Source: CBDULX01 sp048550535 (GTDB lineage Bacteria > Pseudomonadota > Gammaproteobacteria > SZUA-229). Taken from it: 24,319 nucleotides of DNA. The first letter of the stretch is position 1; the number at the start of each line of letters is the position of its first letter. This document shows, in pieces, positions 13,428 to 21,995 of the stretch. A program made the translations under genes and the position numbers. The notes under the pieces are model-generated. The model was given only the letters and a program-made list of their open reading frames with translations. It had not been told where the DNA came from and did no database searches. The stretch covers positions 1-24,319 of the forward strand of contig JBLYYN010000283.1 in NCBI GenBank assembly GCA_048550535.1. The letters run 5' to 3'.

Positions 13428-15860
13428 TCAAGTAACTGTTTTGTCAGCGAACCGCTTAAGCAGTTCCCTTGGCCTGGCAGGCTTGCCCAGCAGATAGCCC
13501 TGACCATAATCGCATTTATTCTGCTTCAGGAAGTCCCACTGCTCACGGGTCTCCACGCCTTCTGCCACCACCTTGATCTTGAGCTCATGTGCCATGGCTA
13601 TCACCGCAGAGGTAATGGCCATATCATCGGTATCTTCCGGAATATCCCGAATGAAGGAACGATCCACTTTCAGTTCATCGATGGGCAAGCGCTTGAGGTA
13701 ATTCAGCGATGAATAACCGGTGCCAAAATCATCAATGGACACGGAGATACCCAGGGATTTGATCTGTTCAAGTATGGAAACCGCATGCTCCAGATTATCC
13801 ATCAGGGTGGTTTCAGTAATTTCCAGTTGTAACTGGATGGGCTTAAAGTCGGTTTCCGCCATAATATCCTGAATCATCTCCAGCAGGTATTGATCCCTGA
13901 ATTGACGGGCCGACAGATTCACCGCCAGCTTCACCGGTGGCATACCCTCCCTCTCCACTTCCCGCCATTGGCGACAGGCATTGCGCAATATCCATTCACC
14001 CAGAGGAATCATCAACCCCGCCTGTTCGGCAACGGGTATGAATTCAATCGGATCCATGAGACCTTTCTCTGGATGAATCCAGCGTACCAGAGCCTCGACA
14101 CCGGTCAGCTGAGAGGCTTGCAGGGACATCTGTGGTTGAAAATCCAGAACCAGTTCATTATTATCGATGGCCTGTCGCAATTCGTTTTCGATCATCAAGT
14201 TATCCAGTACCTGGGCATTCATCTCCTCAGTGAAAAACTGGTAATTGTTGCGCCCCATGGACTTGGCCCGGTACATTGCGAGATCGGCATTTTTCAAAAG
14301 AATATCGGCATTCAGGCTATCAGCGGGGGCCATGGTGATGCCGATACTGGGAGTGACGATAATTTCATGACGTAATAAACGATTGGGATTTTCCATAATC
14401 TTGAGGATTTTACGGGCCACCGCCGAAGCTCCGGCCATTCCATCGACATCGGTCAGCAATATGACAAATTCATCGCCCCCCATGCGCGCTACGGTATCTT
14501 GATGACGCACACACTGGCGCAACATTTCCGCCACTTTCATCAGCAGGGCATCACCCACATCATGCCCCAATGAATCATTGATGCGTTTGAACTGATCTAG
14601 ATCGAGGAAAAGTAACGCCGCCTGGGTAGTATTACGCTGTACGGATTTCAACACCTGCTCCAGACGATCCCGGAACAGCAAGCGATTGGCTAATCCGGTG
14701 AGACTGTCGACATAGGCCAATTGCTCCATTTTCAGGTGAGCCTCTTTCAGCTCCGACACATCCTCGCCGACAGAGATGTAATGACTGATCTGCCCAGTTT
14801 CGTCATGAATGGCCGAAACAGTGGTTAATGCCCAGAACAGGTCTCCGTTTTTCTTGCGTATATGTGCTTCGCCATGCCAGTCCTCACCCTTATCGATGGT
14901 CGCCAGCATCTGGGCTCGCTGTGCCTCAGCACTGTCCTCCGACAAAAGCATGCGGGCCTTCTGGCCAATAATATCTTCTGTGCTATATCCTGTGACTTTG
15001 CATACTTTGGGATTTACGTACTCTATATCACCTGGCCGGTTGGTAATCATCACCATGGTGCCACTCTGTTCAACCGCACCCGATAACATTTTAAGCTGCA
15101 GTGCCTGAGTTCTTTGCTGGCTAATATCAACGACGCTAATAATAAATCCATCTGGTATACCAAATACGTCCTCCATGGCCGTCATACTCACTTCGGTCAT
15201 CAGGCTATGGCCATCCTGATGCAGGAATTCGATTTCGTAATTTTCACTCGTCCCAGCTTTGAGGTGTTTGAGTTTGGCCTTGCAGGAACGGGCATAGTCA
15301 CCGCTCATCATCTGAAACAGTTGCTGAACCTGCAGTTCATCCCTGTTGCATCCCAGCATATCCAGCAGACGCTGGTTGGTATAAATCATGTTGTGGTTTT
15401 TATCGATGACCCAAATCCCTTCCTGCAATGACTCAACAATTTGCAAGTAACGGTCATCGGTAAATCGTAAATCGCGCATCACGGTAAATACATGTTCCGC
15501 CCAGCCTTTCTGGTCACGAGTCAGGGCTGTACCCAGCACTTCCACATCCAGATAATGGCCATCCTTGTGACGAATTTTGAACTGACATACCAGGCGCTCG
15601 ATTTCACCAGAGTACAGTCTGTTGAAGGTTTTGATGACTCGCGCATGGTCACTGGGATGGATTTGCTGCCCCCACCAACTGTTGAAAATGGGGACTCCCG
15701 GAATATCCACGACTGCATAGCCCAGAATGGCCGCCCAGTTATCGCAAACATTGAGGCTGGCATTGGGAGGTAGATGATAATCACAAACACCCTCTCCGGT
15801 CAGGTGCATGACATGACCAAAGCGTGCTTTCAAATCAAGATTATCGGTTTCTTTTCCCAT
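13428..15860 (-). CDS. PAS-PAS-PAS-GGDEF-EAL cyclic-di-GMP signalling protein
   Basis: An 810-residue soluble sensor/enzyme. Three PAS-type domains (about 12-130, 136-250, 256-372) precede a GGDEF domain (about 378-540) and an EAL domain (about 555-800). The diguanylate cyclase motif MGGDEF (461-465) is intact, with an inhibitory I-site RHQD (452-455) five residues before it. The phosphodiesterase motif EAL (589-591), NLSARQF, EITE, IDDFGTGYSS, KVDRSF and EGVE are all retained, so both activities are possible. No membrane helix or signal peptide is seen. It sits between def and clpB on their strand; the 104-base AT-rich gap upstream (15861-15964) should carry its promoter, and the mobile-like element follows it. 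It is a likely regulator of attachment or pili in this genome. Confidence 0.95.
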   Translation of the reverse strand: MGKETDNLDLKARFGHVMHLTGEGVCDYHLPPNASLNVCDNWAAILGYAVVDIPGVPIFNSWWGQQIHPSDHARVIKTFNRLYSGEIERLVCQFKIRHKDGHYLDVEVLGTALTRDQKGWAEHVFTVMRDLRFTDDRYLQIVESLQEGIWVIDKNHNMIYTNQRLLDMLGCNRDELQVQQLFQMMSGDYARSCKAKLKHLKAGTSENYEIEFLHQDGHSLMTEVSMTAMEDVFGIPDGFIISVVDISQQRTQALQLKMLSGAVEQSGTMVMITNRPGDIEYVNPKVCKVTGYSTEDIIGQKARMLLSEDSAEAQRAQMLATIDKGEDWHGEAHIRKKNGDLFWALTTVSAIHDETGQISHYISVGEDVSELKEAHLKMEQLAYVDSLTGLANRLLFRDRLEQVLKSVQRNTTQAALLFLDLDQFKRINDSLGHDVGDALLMKVAEMLRQCVRHQDTVARMGGDEFVILLTDVDGMAGASAVARKILKIMENPNRLLRHEIIVTPSIGITMAPADSLNADILLKNADLAMYRAKSMGRNNYQFFTEEMNAQVLDNLMIENELRQAIDNNELVLDFQPQMSLQASQLTGVEALVRWIHPEKGLMDPIEFIPVAEQAGLMIPLGEWILRNACRQWREVEREGMPPVKLAVNLSARQFRDQYLLEMIQDIMAETDFKPIQLQLEITETTLMDNLEHAVSILEQIKSLGISVSIDDFGTGYSSLNYLKRLPIDELKVDRSFIRDIPEDTDDMAITSAVIAMAHELKIKVVAEGVETREQWDFLKQNKCDYGQGYLLGKPARPRELLKRFADKTVT

Positions 15861-15964
15861 TAGAATGACAACTTGGCATTAATTTTTATTGTGCAACATT
15901 ATAATAATAGCCTAAATCATTGTTTATGTTAAATTCATTCTGCTATTTAAGGAACTACCGCAGA

Positions 15965-16471
15965 TCAGGTTTTATAGACCTTCCGCTTGAACAGATCGCT
16001 ACGCCGACTCACCAGCCGATCCAGGAACAGCAGGCCATCCAGGTGATCCAGCTCATGCTGGATGGCCCGGGCCTCAAACCCCGCGCTTACGATATTGCAG
16101 TGTTGACCGGTTTCATCCATATAATCGAGACGGATACGCTCTGCCCGAATCACATTACCGGTGAAGTCCGGCACTGATAGACAGCCTTCCCGCCCCATGG
16201 CCATGCCTTCCCATTCGGTGATTTGCGGATTAATCATGATTAGATGACCATGATTATCACAGGGTTTTCGGCTATTAGACACATCCACAATCACAATACG
16301 CCGGGCGTAGCCTAGCTGGGGGGCAGCTATGCCTACGGCACCTGGCCCGGCCTGACGGGCGGCCTCCAGTTCCTTTACAAATTCAAGCACCGCATCATCC
16401 AGGCTCGCCACCGGCTCGGACAGCTGTTTCAATCGTTCATCCGGATAAGTCAGAATTGCCTTCACTGGCAT
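15965..16471 (-). CDS. def: Peptide deformylase
   Basis: A 168-residue peptide deformylase, which removes the formyl group from nascent chains using Fe2+ or another metal. The three family motifs are present: AVGIAAPQ (45-52, where the first Gly of GxGxAAxQ is Ala), REGCLS with metal ligand Cys97, and QHELDH with His139, Glu140 and His143. It is translationally coupled to the gcvR-like gene (TGATG junction). It is not next to fmt, the usual partner, so it may be a second deformylase paralogue; that is inference, as the rest of the genome is unseen. Confidence 0.95.
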   Translation of the reverse strand: MPVKAILTYPDERLKQLSEPVASLDDAVLEFVKELEAARQAGPGAVGIAAPQLGYARRIVIVDVSNSRKPCDNHGHLIMINPQITEWEGMAMGREGCLSVPDFTGNVIRAERIRLDYMDETGQHCNIVSAGFEARAIQHELDHLDGLLFLDRLVSRRSDLFKRKVYKT

Positions 16472-16983
16472 CAGCCCCTCATGGTATCGATGGGAGTAAG
16501 GCTGATGTCTATGTTGTGGTCCAGACCGGCTATGGCCTGTTGCAGGGCCTCCATCCCCTGACTGGCATGGCCTTCCAGAGACATGACGTAGATCGGCCGC
16601 TCTGGGGCACCGGCCACTGCGGTTTCCAGGTCGATAATATTCAGCCCGGCTTCTGCCAGTGCACCGGTCACCTGGGCCACTATGCCTAAACGGTCGGCTC
16701 CGTACACAGAAATATGCACATCGGGTTCGATGGGCTGGCTACTGAGCTCAATATCCTGGTCCAGATGCAAATGCAGATTCATCTCCTGACAGACCTGTGA
16801 CAATACCTGTTGCAGATCAAGCTGCTGCTCATGGGCGACTCGCAGCATCACGGCAAAATTGCCCCCCAGTCGCATCATCGACGCTTCGGCAAGCTGACAA
16901 CCGGCCTCGAACAGAGCACGGGATACTGCCGCTACTATGCCTTTCTGATCGGCGCCGACCAGTGTTAACACTGACCACATCAT
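16471..16983 (-). CDS. gcvR: Double-ACT-domain protein, GcvR-like
   Basis: A 170-residue protein made of two ACT domains (about 3-75 and 88-165), each starting with a ligand-type turn (VGADQKGIVAAVSRAL and YGADRLGIVAQVTGAL). This is the architecture of GcvR, the glycine-cleavage repressor partner that binds GcvA in E. coli. Without a gcv gene nearby the exact role is not proven; a general amino-acid-sensing ACT regulator is the alternative. Its start overlaps the pgeF stop in ATGA (a second ATG follows at 16980), and its stop shares one base with the def start, so the genes are translationally coupled. Confidence 0.8.
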   Translation of the reverse strand: MMWSVLTLVGADQKGIVAAVSRALFEAGCQLAEASMMRLGGNFAVMLRVAHEQQLDLQQVLSQVCQEMNLHLHLDQDIELSSQPIEPDVHISVYGADRLGIVAQVTGALAEAGLNIIDLETAVAGAPERPIYVMSLEGHASQGMEALQQAIAGLDHNIDISLTPIDTMRG

Positions 16984-17714
16984 GGTTCTCTCCAGATTAA
17001 ACTGACCATTCGCCCGGTTTGACCCTCTCGACGAAAAGAAAAAAAACGATCCTGCTCCTGAAAGGTACAGCGATCGCCCCCGTATATTTGATTCACGCCC
17101 CGGCTTTGAAGACGAAGCCGAGCCAGTTGGTATATATCTGCCAGATAATGCCCGGGACGATGAGCTTTGAAGGCCGCCGCACTATCTGCTGACTGCTGCA
17201 CAAAGGCCTGATATACCTCCTCACCCACTTCAAAATTATCAGGGCCAATGGCCGGACCCATCCAGGCCAAAATATCCTCTGTCTCACAGGCCATGGCATC
17301 CAGGGTAGATTCCAGCACTCCGGCCAGCAGGCCTCGCCAGCCAGCATGGGCTGCCGCCACCGTCTGTCCCTGTCGATCACAGAACAGCACCGGCAGACAA
17401 TCGGCGGTCATCACGGCACAGACCTGGCTGGCTTCCTGGGCAAAAGCGGCATCGCCCACACAAGCAGCGTTTCCAGTCGCCACCTCGAGCACTCCGATGC
17501 CATGGACCTGCTCCAGCCAGAGGGGCTCAACAGGCAAATTCAGTTGCTGGAATAATTGCTGGCGATTGCGCAACACATCCGCTTCGTGGTCACCCACATG
17601 GCTGGCCAGATTGAAACTATCGAAAGGCGGCTCGCTGAATCCCTCGCCACGTGTGGAGCTGTAAGCATGGATATTGGCCGGGGCCGGCCAGTCAGGCATC
17701 AAGAATTCAGTCAT
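16980..17714 (-). CDS. pgeF: Laccase-domain protein PgeF/YfiH
   Basis: A 244-residue member of the YfiH/laccase-domain family, known as polyphenol-oxidase-like or purine-nucleoside-acting enzymes and reported to edit peptidoglycan precursors in E. coli. The zinc/active-site residues are present: His71 in EQVHG, Cys106 in TADCLP and His123 in AHAGWRG. I chose the ATG at 17714 (MTEFLMPDWPAP) because the open frame further upstream overlaps rluD and encodes Arg/Cys-rich residues unlike the family. With this start the overlap with rluD is 8 bases. rluD-pgeF adjacency is widespread in gammaproteobacteria. Confidence 0.93.
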   Translation of the reverse strand: MTEFLMPDWPAPANIHAYSSTRGEGFSEPPFDSFNLASHVGDHEADVLRNRQQLFQQLNLPVEPLWLEQVHGIGVLEVATGNAACVGDAAFAQEASQVCAVMTADCLPVLFCDRQGQTVAAAHAGWRGLLAGVLESTLDAMACETEDILAWMGPAIGPDNFEVGEEVYQAFVQQSADSAAAFKAHRPGHYLADIYQLARLRLQSRGVNQIYGGDRCTFQEQDRFFSFRREGQTGRMVSLIWREP

Positions 17715-18663
17715 GCTCGGCATCTTCCTGCAGCACCTGGACCAGGGCCTGCATGTCCTCCGGCATCTCAGACTGCCATTCGCAGGCCTCACCCGTGCTC
17801 GGGTGGATCAGTCCCAGTCGACCGGCATGCAGGGCCTGGCGATTAAAATTCCTGAGACTGGTTTTTAGCGCCTCAGAGGCTCCCTTGGGTATTTTCAATC
17901 GCCCGCCGTATACCGAATCCCCCACCAGAGGATGATGAATATAGGCCATGTGTACCCGGATTTGATGAGTGCGCCCAGTCTCCAGATTGACCTTAATCCG
18001 AGTGTGCCCCCGATAACGTTCGGTCACGCGGTAATGGGTAATAGCCTCTTTCCCATCTTCCCGCACCCACATGCGTTTGCGGTCTCGGGGATGACGACCG
18101 ATGGGTTCATCCACGGTGCCTCCCGCGGTTAATAAACCCATGGCGACAGCCTGATATTCTCGGTGAACACTGCGTGCCTGCAACTGATCCACTAAGGACT
18201 TATGGGATTTCAGATTACGCGCCACCACCAGCAGACCACTGGTATCCTTGTCCAGACGATGCACGATTCCGGCTCGTGGCACCTCAACCAGTTTCGGCTC
18301 ATAATGCAACAGAGCATTCTGCAATGTGCCCGACGGGTGGCCGGCCGCCGGATGCACGACTAATCCAACGGGTTTATTAATAACGATTAAGTCATTGTCC
18401 TGGTAAATCATATCCAGGGCGATGTTTTCTGCCTCCACCCGATCATCCAGTGCTTCCGGCTCGATATGGATTTCCACGGTTTCAAAGCCCTGTACCTTGT
18501 CCCGTGCCCGAGGTTGCTGGCCGTCCAGCATGACTTTACCCGCCTTAATCCATTGCTGCAGGCGACTACGGGAATAATCCGGAAATAGCTCACCTAACAC
18601 GGCATCCAGGCGCTGCCGGGCATAGTGTTCTGGAATAGTTGTGGTTAATATTTCGTCAGTCAT
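17707..18663 (-). CDS. rluD: 23S rRNA pseudouridine synthase RluD
   Basis: A 318-residue pseudouridine synthase of the RluA family. The N-terminal S4 RNA-binding domain (about 15-75, RQRLDAVLGELFPDYSRSRL) precedes the catalytic domain. The active-site Asp138 lies in HRLDKDTSG. Other signatures are NKPVGLVVHPAAGH (96-109) and the C-terminal GRTHQIRVH. RluD modifies helix 69 of 23S rRNA. The divergent arrangement with bamD across a 73-base gap supports RluD over RluA/RluC. It heads the overlapping chain with pgeF, the gcvR-like gene and def. Confidence 0.96.
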   Translation of the reverse strand: MTDEILTTTIPEHYARQRLDAVLGELFPDYSRSRLQQWIKAGKVMLDGQQPRARDKVQGFETVEIHIEPEALDDRVEAENIALDMIYQDNDLIVINKPVGLVVHPAAGHPSGTLQNALLHYEPKLVEVPRAGIVHRLDKDTSGLLVVARNLKSHKSLVDQLQARSVHREYQAVAMGLLTAGGTVDEPIGRHPRDRKRMWVREDGKEAITHYRVTERYRGHTRIKVNLETGRTHQIRVHMAYIHHPLVGDSVYGGRLKIPKGASEALKTSLRNFNRQALHAGRLGLIHPSTGEACEWQSEMPEDMQALVQVLQEDAEHD

Positions 18664-18736
18664 AGCGCGTCACAGATTGAACTTAGGTATAATGATGAAT
18701 TCTAACTCATTGAATAATTTTGGATAGCTCGGTTTT
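18664..18736. promoter_or_regulatory. Divergent rluD/bamD promoter region
   Basis: On the plus strand a perfect TATAAT lies at 18688-18693, 43 bases before the bamD ATG, but with no good -35 at proper spacing. On the minus strand TTCAAT, then 17 bases, then TATACC gives a plausible rluD promoter overlapping it. The shared location suggests competing transcription. This is based on short motifs only. Confidence 0.4.
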
Positions 18737-19528
18737 ATGCGACATTTTTCTTTATTACTTATTGCCATATTGCTAACGGCCTGCAGTGAAAACTCTAAAA
18801 TCACTGATATTTTTGCCGACTGGACAGCAGAAGAATTCTATTCTGAAGCCAGCCAGGCATTGAAATCCGGTGAATTCGAAACCGCAATCAAACAGCTGGA
18901 AACACTGGAGGCCCGGTTCCCTTTCAGCCCCTATGCCAAGCAGGCCCAGCTCGATGTCGCCTATGCCTATTACAAGTTCGACGAAGCCGATTCCGCGATT
19001 GCCGCAGCAGATCGTTTTATCCGACTCAACCCCCGCGATCCCCATGTTGACTATGCCTGGTATTTAAAAGGCCTATCTAATTTCATGCGTGGAGGCGGCA
19101 TACTTGACGGCTGGTTCCCCCGCGACCCGGCCGAGCATGACATCAGGAGCCTGAATCAGTCGATACAGGATTTTTCAACCCTGGTACGCCGCTATCCGGA
19201 TAGCAAATATGCTGGGGACAGCTACCAACGTCTGCTGTTCCTGCGCAACAAACTGGCCGATCATGAAATCAAGGTAGCTGAATATTATCTAAAACGTGGC
19301 GCCTGGCTGGCCGCCGCTCGCCGTGCCCAGTACACCATCGAACATTATCAGCAGACGCCAGCCAGCCGTAAAGCACTGCAAATACTGGAACTGGCCTACA
19401 ACGAGCTGAATCTACCGGAACTGGTTACGGATACACGCCTGGTGATCCAGGCCAATCAGCAAGATAAGCTTATCCAGACCGCCGAAATCTCCGAAACGGA
19501 TATGACACCCCCTCCGCGACTGAATTAA
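18737..19528 (+). CDS. bamD: Outer-membrane assembly lipoprotein BamD
   Basis: A 263-residue lipoprotein. The signal sequence MRHFSLLLIAILLTAC ends in a lipobox with acylated Cys16, and Ser follows, so outer-membrane sorting is expected. The mature part has tetratricopeptide-like helical repeats (FYSEASQALKSGEFETAIKQ, then AKQAQLDVAYAYYKFDEADSA, and later PDSKYAGDSYQRLLFLRN). This matches BamD (ComL/YfiO), an essential part of the BAM complex that inserts beta-barrel proteins. It is divergent from rluD, as in many gammaproteobacteria. A perfect terminator follows 14 bases after the stop. Confidence 0.95.
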   Translation: MRHFSLLLIAILLTACSENSKITDIFADWTAEEFYSEASQALKSGEFETAIKQLETLEARFPFSPYAKQAQLDVAYAYYKFDEADSAIAAADRFIRLNPRDPHVDYAWYLKGLSNFMRGGGILDGWFPRDPAEHDIRSLNQSIQDFSTLVRRYPDSKYAGDSYQRLLFLRNKLADHEIKVAEYYLKRGAWLAAARRAQYTIEHYQQTPASRKALQILELAYNELNLPELVTDTRLVIQANQQDKLIQTAEISETDMTPPPRLN

Positions 19529-19542
19529 ATTTAAACCAGATC

Positions 19543-19578
19543 TGAAATAAAAGGCTCCTTTTGGAGCCTTTTATTTCA
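19543..19578. terminator. Strong bidirectional terminator after bamD
   Basis: The 16 bases at 19543-19558 (TGAAATAAAAGGCTCC) are perfectly complementary to 19563-19578, with a TTTT loop. Flanking A and T runs in the stem allow termination in both directions. The stem base touches the first base of the inverted-repeat element. Confidence 0.88.
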
Positions 19579-19895
19579 GGGAGCCTCTGATCAAGTATCT
19601 GATGCTTCTGGCTTACAGGCTTGTTCGTGATCAAGACATGGCTTTGAAGGCAGGTTGGGCCCGTCGAAAATTCATAACGCCGAGCATGGACAAGCCTGTA
19701 AGCCCCTATGGGCGAGCCCTGAAGTGCACATTTGCTTCGTTTATTGCCACGGATGGCATGTATGCCGGTTTTGCAGGAGCAAAAACCGGTGCAAAACCTG
19801 GTTAAGGACTAAAGCCATTAACTGCGCTTTGCGCCTTGCAACTGTACACTTCAGGTCACGCAGAAGCCATCATATACTTGATCAGAGGCTCCCTA
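19578..19895. mobile_element. MITE-like inverted-repeat element, copy 2
   Basis: A non-coding element of about 315 bp from GGGAGCC (19579) to GGCTCCC (19893), homologous to 13116-13403. Its terminal repeats (left GGGAGCCTCTGATCAAGTAT, right arm reversed the same 20 bases) match each other while differing from copy 1. The subterminal inverted pair is at 19718-19735 and 19838-19855. A conserved block TAAGGACTAAAGCCATTAAC followed by TGCGCTTTGCGCCTTGCAA runs near 19803-19841. Relative to copy 1 it carries an extra roughly 50-base segment (about 19735-19800) with its own CCGGTTTTGC/GCAAAAACCGG hairpin. The right side reads TA; the left side reads CA, so a target duplication is not intact. Open frames inside are not credible genes. 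Confidence 0.8.
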
Positions 19896-20231
19896 GATGG
19901 CATCCTTATCCACCTCCCCGGTACGGATACGGACTATTTGCAGAACCTCGGTAACAAAGATTTTACCATCGCCGATTTTACCGGTTCTGGCAGCATTGGT
20001 AATCACCTCGATGCACTGATCGACCCTTTCGGCCTCCAGAACAATCTCTATTTTCACCTTGGGGATAAAGTCCACCACATACTCAGCACCACGGTATAGT
20101 TCGGTGTGCCCCTTCTGCCGACCGAAACCCTTTACTTCAGTGGCGGTCATGCCGGTAATACCGACTTCGGTCAAACCTGCACGGACATCATCCAGTTTAA
20201 AGGGTTTGATTATGGCTTCGATTTTTTTCAT
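19893..20231 (-). CDS. glnB: Nitrogen regulatory protein P-II (GlnB)
   Basis: A 112-residue P-II signalling protein. It begins MKKIEAIIKPFKLDDVRAGL; I chose this start (20231) because a GGGGA ribosome site precedes it and the open frame further upstream encodes residues foreign to the family. The T-loop KGFGRQKGHTELYRGAEY carries Tyr51, the uridylylation site. The C-terminal signature GKIFVTEV..RIRTGE is intact. Length and start point to GlnB/GlnK; the nadE neighbour and absence of amtB favour GlnB. The stop TAG lies exactly in the CCCTA end of the adjacent repeat element. It follows nadE by 83 bases on the same strand and is probably cotranscribed. Confidence 0.95.
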   Translation of the reverse strand: MKKIEAIIKPFKLDDVRAGLTEVGITGMTATEVKGFGRQKGHTELYRGAEYVVDFIPKVKIEIVLEAERVDQCIEVITNAARTGKIGDGKIFVTEVLQIVRIRTGEVDKDAI

Positions 20232-20314
20232 TCTATCCCCCTGTTTAGGCCATTTTAAAGGCCTGTGATCATCAGATCTATTAATTTTCAACCGGCTCAA
20301 TGATAGCGTATTTT

Positions 20315-21937
20315 TCAGCCCCGTCGATAGCCCGAAGTGATGGGATAACGTCGATCCCGACCAAATGCACGGCGAGTGATGCGCACACCCGGCGGTGCCT
20401 GACGCCGCTTGTATTCATTGAGCTGCACCATTCGTATCACCCGATCCACAATGGCTTCATCATAGCCGGCCGCAATGACCTCGGCCCTGGGCCGGTCCTG
20501 TTCCACCGACAGTTCCAATATGGCATCCAGCACCGCATAATCCGGCAGGCTATCCTGATCCACCTGATCCGGACGTAATTCGGCGGACGGTGCTCGCTCG
20601 ATCACCCGCAGGGGTATCACTGAACTGATGCTGTTTCGATAATGACACAGGCGGTAGACCAGGGTTTTGCTGACATCTTTCAGTGGCGCAAAACCACCGG
20701 CCATATCTCCGTACAGGGTACTGTAACCCACCGCCATCTCACTCTTGTTACCGGTAGTCAGCAGCATTCGTCGCAGTTTATTAGACAAGGCCATGAGAAT
20801 CACACCACGACAACGAGCCTGGATGTTTTCCTCGGTGGTATCCGGCTCAGTCCCGGCCAAATCCTCATGCAGGGTTTCCAGAAATGCCTGGAAACTGGGT
20901 TCAATGGAAATAATGCGATAATCCACACCCAGGTTTCTGGCTTCTTCGGCGGCATCATCCAGACTGATCTGGGCCGTGTAACGAGAGGGCATCATCACCG
21001 CATGTACCTGATCTGCACCCAGGGCATCCACCGCAATGGCCAGTGTCAGGGCGGAATCTACCCCACCGGAGAGACCGATCACTACACCATCAAAACCATT
21101 ATTGCCCACATAATCCCTGACCGCGGTCACTAATGCCTTATAAACACTGGTCTCTTCGGATAAGGGCGCTGGCAATAACGGCTGATCGGCCCCCAGCCGT
21201 CCCTTGTCATCTATCCATACATCCAGTGCCACAGACTCAAAATCCGGCCCCTGGGAAATCAACTGACCGGCACTGTCCAGCACCATCGACTCACCATCGA
21301 ACACCAGTTCATCCTGACCACCCACAATATTCAGATAAAACATGGACATGCCAGTTTCCTGGATCCGTTGCTGCAGGGTGTCCAGTCGTTCCTGGTATTT
21401 GCCCCGATGATAGGGTGAGGCATTCAGTATCAGCATGGTTTTGGCACCGGCTTTTGCAGCCTGTGTGGCCGGCTCCGGATACCAGATATCTTCACAGATA
21501 CTCAAGCCGAAAGTCACCCCTTTTAAAGCCACCACCGCCGGTTGATCCCCTCCGCTAAAATACCGTTTTTCATCAAATACCGCATAATTGGGCAGAGTAT
21601 ATTTATCATACACCGCCAGTTGCTCACCATCCCGGATCCAGAAGGCAGAGTTGAATAACTGCTCACCATCATGGCGTGGCGCACCCAGCACCACGTCAAT
21701 ACCCGTGACCGATTGCTGGATCTGCTTGATAGCAGTATCGATCTGCCGGATAAAACCCTGGCGCAGTAACAAATCTTCCGGTGGATAACCGGACAGGGCC
21801 AGCTCGGGGAACACTACCAGATCGACACCGGACTGGCGCGCCTGTTGTGACAGGGTTATGATTTTACGGGCATTACCTTTAACATCGCCAACCAGAAAGC
21901 TATCCTGTATCAGTCGAATATGTATTTTTTCTGCCAT
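20315..21937 (-). CDS. nadE: Glutamine-dependent NAD+ synthetase NadE
   Basis: A 540-residue two-domain enzyme making NAD+ from deamido-NAD+. The N-terminal nitrilase-fold glutaminase domain has the Glu45 (FPELALSGYPPEDL), Lys112 (DKYTLPNY) and Cys148 (LSICEDIW) triad. The C-terminal ATP-pyrophosphatase domain has the P-loop GLSGGVDSA (290-295 SGGVDS). The ATG at 21937 (MAEKIHIRLIQD) gives the usual family N-terminus; an in-frame start 11 codons earlier exists but lacks family match. It precedes glnB on the same strand and is divergent from the PP0621-type gene across only 58 bases. Glutamine use by this form makes a link to P-II nitrogen signalling plausible (inference). Confidence 0.96.
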   Translation of the reverse strand: MAEKIHIRLIQDSFLVGDVKGNARKIITLSQQARQSGVDLVVFPELALSGYPPEDLLLRQGFIRQIDTAIKQIQQSVTGIDVVLGAPRHDGEQLFNSAFWIRDGEQLAVYDKYTLPNYAVFDEKRYFSGGDQPAVVALKGVTFGLSICEDIWYPEPATQAAKAGAKTMLILNASPYHRGKYQERLDTLQQRIQETGMSMFYLNIVGGQDELVFDGESMVLDSAGQLISQGPDFESVALDVWIDDKGRLGADQPLLPAPLSEETSVYKALVTAVRDYVGNNGFDGVVIGLSGGVDSALTLAIAVDALGADQVHAVMMPSRYTAQISLDDAAEEARNLGVDYRIISIEPSFQAFLETLHEDLAGTEPDTTEENIQARCRGVILMALSNKLRRMLLTTGNKSEMAVGYSTLYGDMAGGFAPLKDVSKTLVYRLCHYRNSISSVIPLRVIERAPSAELRPDQVDQDSLPDYAVLDAILELSVEQDRPRAEVIAAGYDEAIVDRVIRMVQLNEYKRRQAPPGVRITRRAFGRDRRYPITSGYRRG

Positions 21938-21995
21938 GTAAAATCCAGCTGGTTTATCATCAGTCTGCAAATTTTATCAGGAATGAATAGTAAAT

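Noticed and set aside
19602..19954. Two overlapping open frames of 67 and 99 codons on the plus strand
   Set aside because: They lie mostly in the non-coding inverted-repeat element, have no good ribosome site, and copy 1 of the element does not preserve them; the second one runs into glnB antisense.
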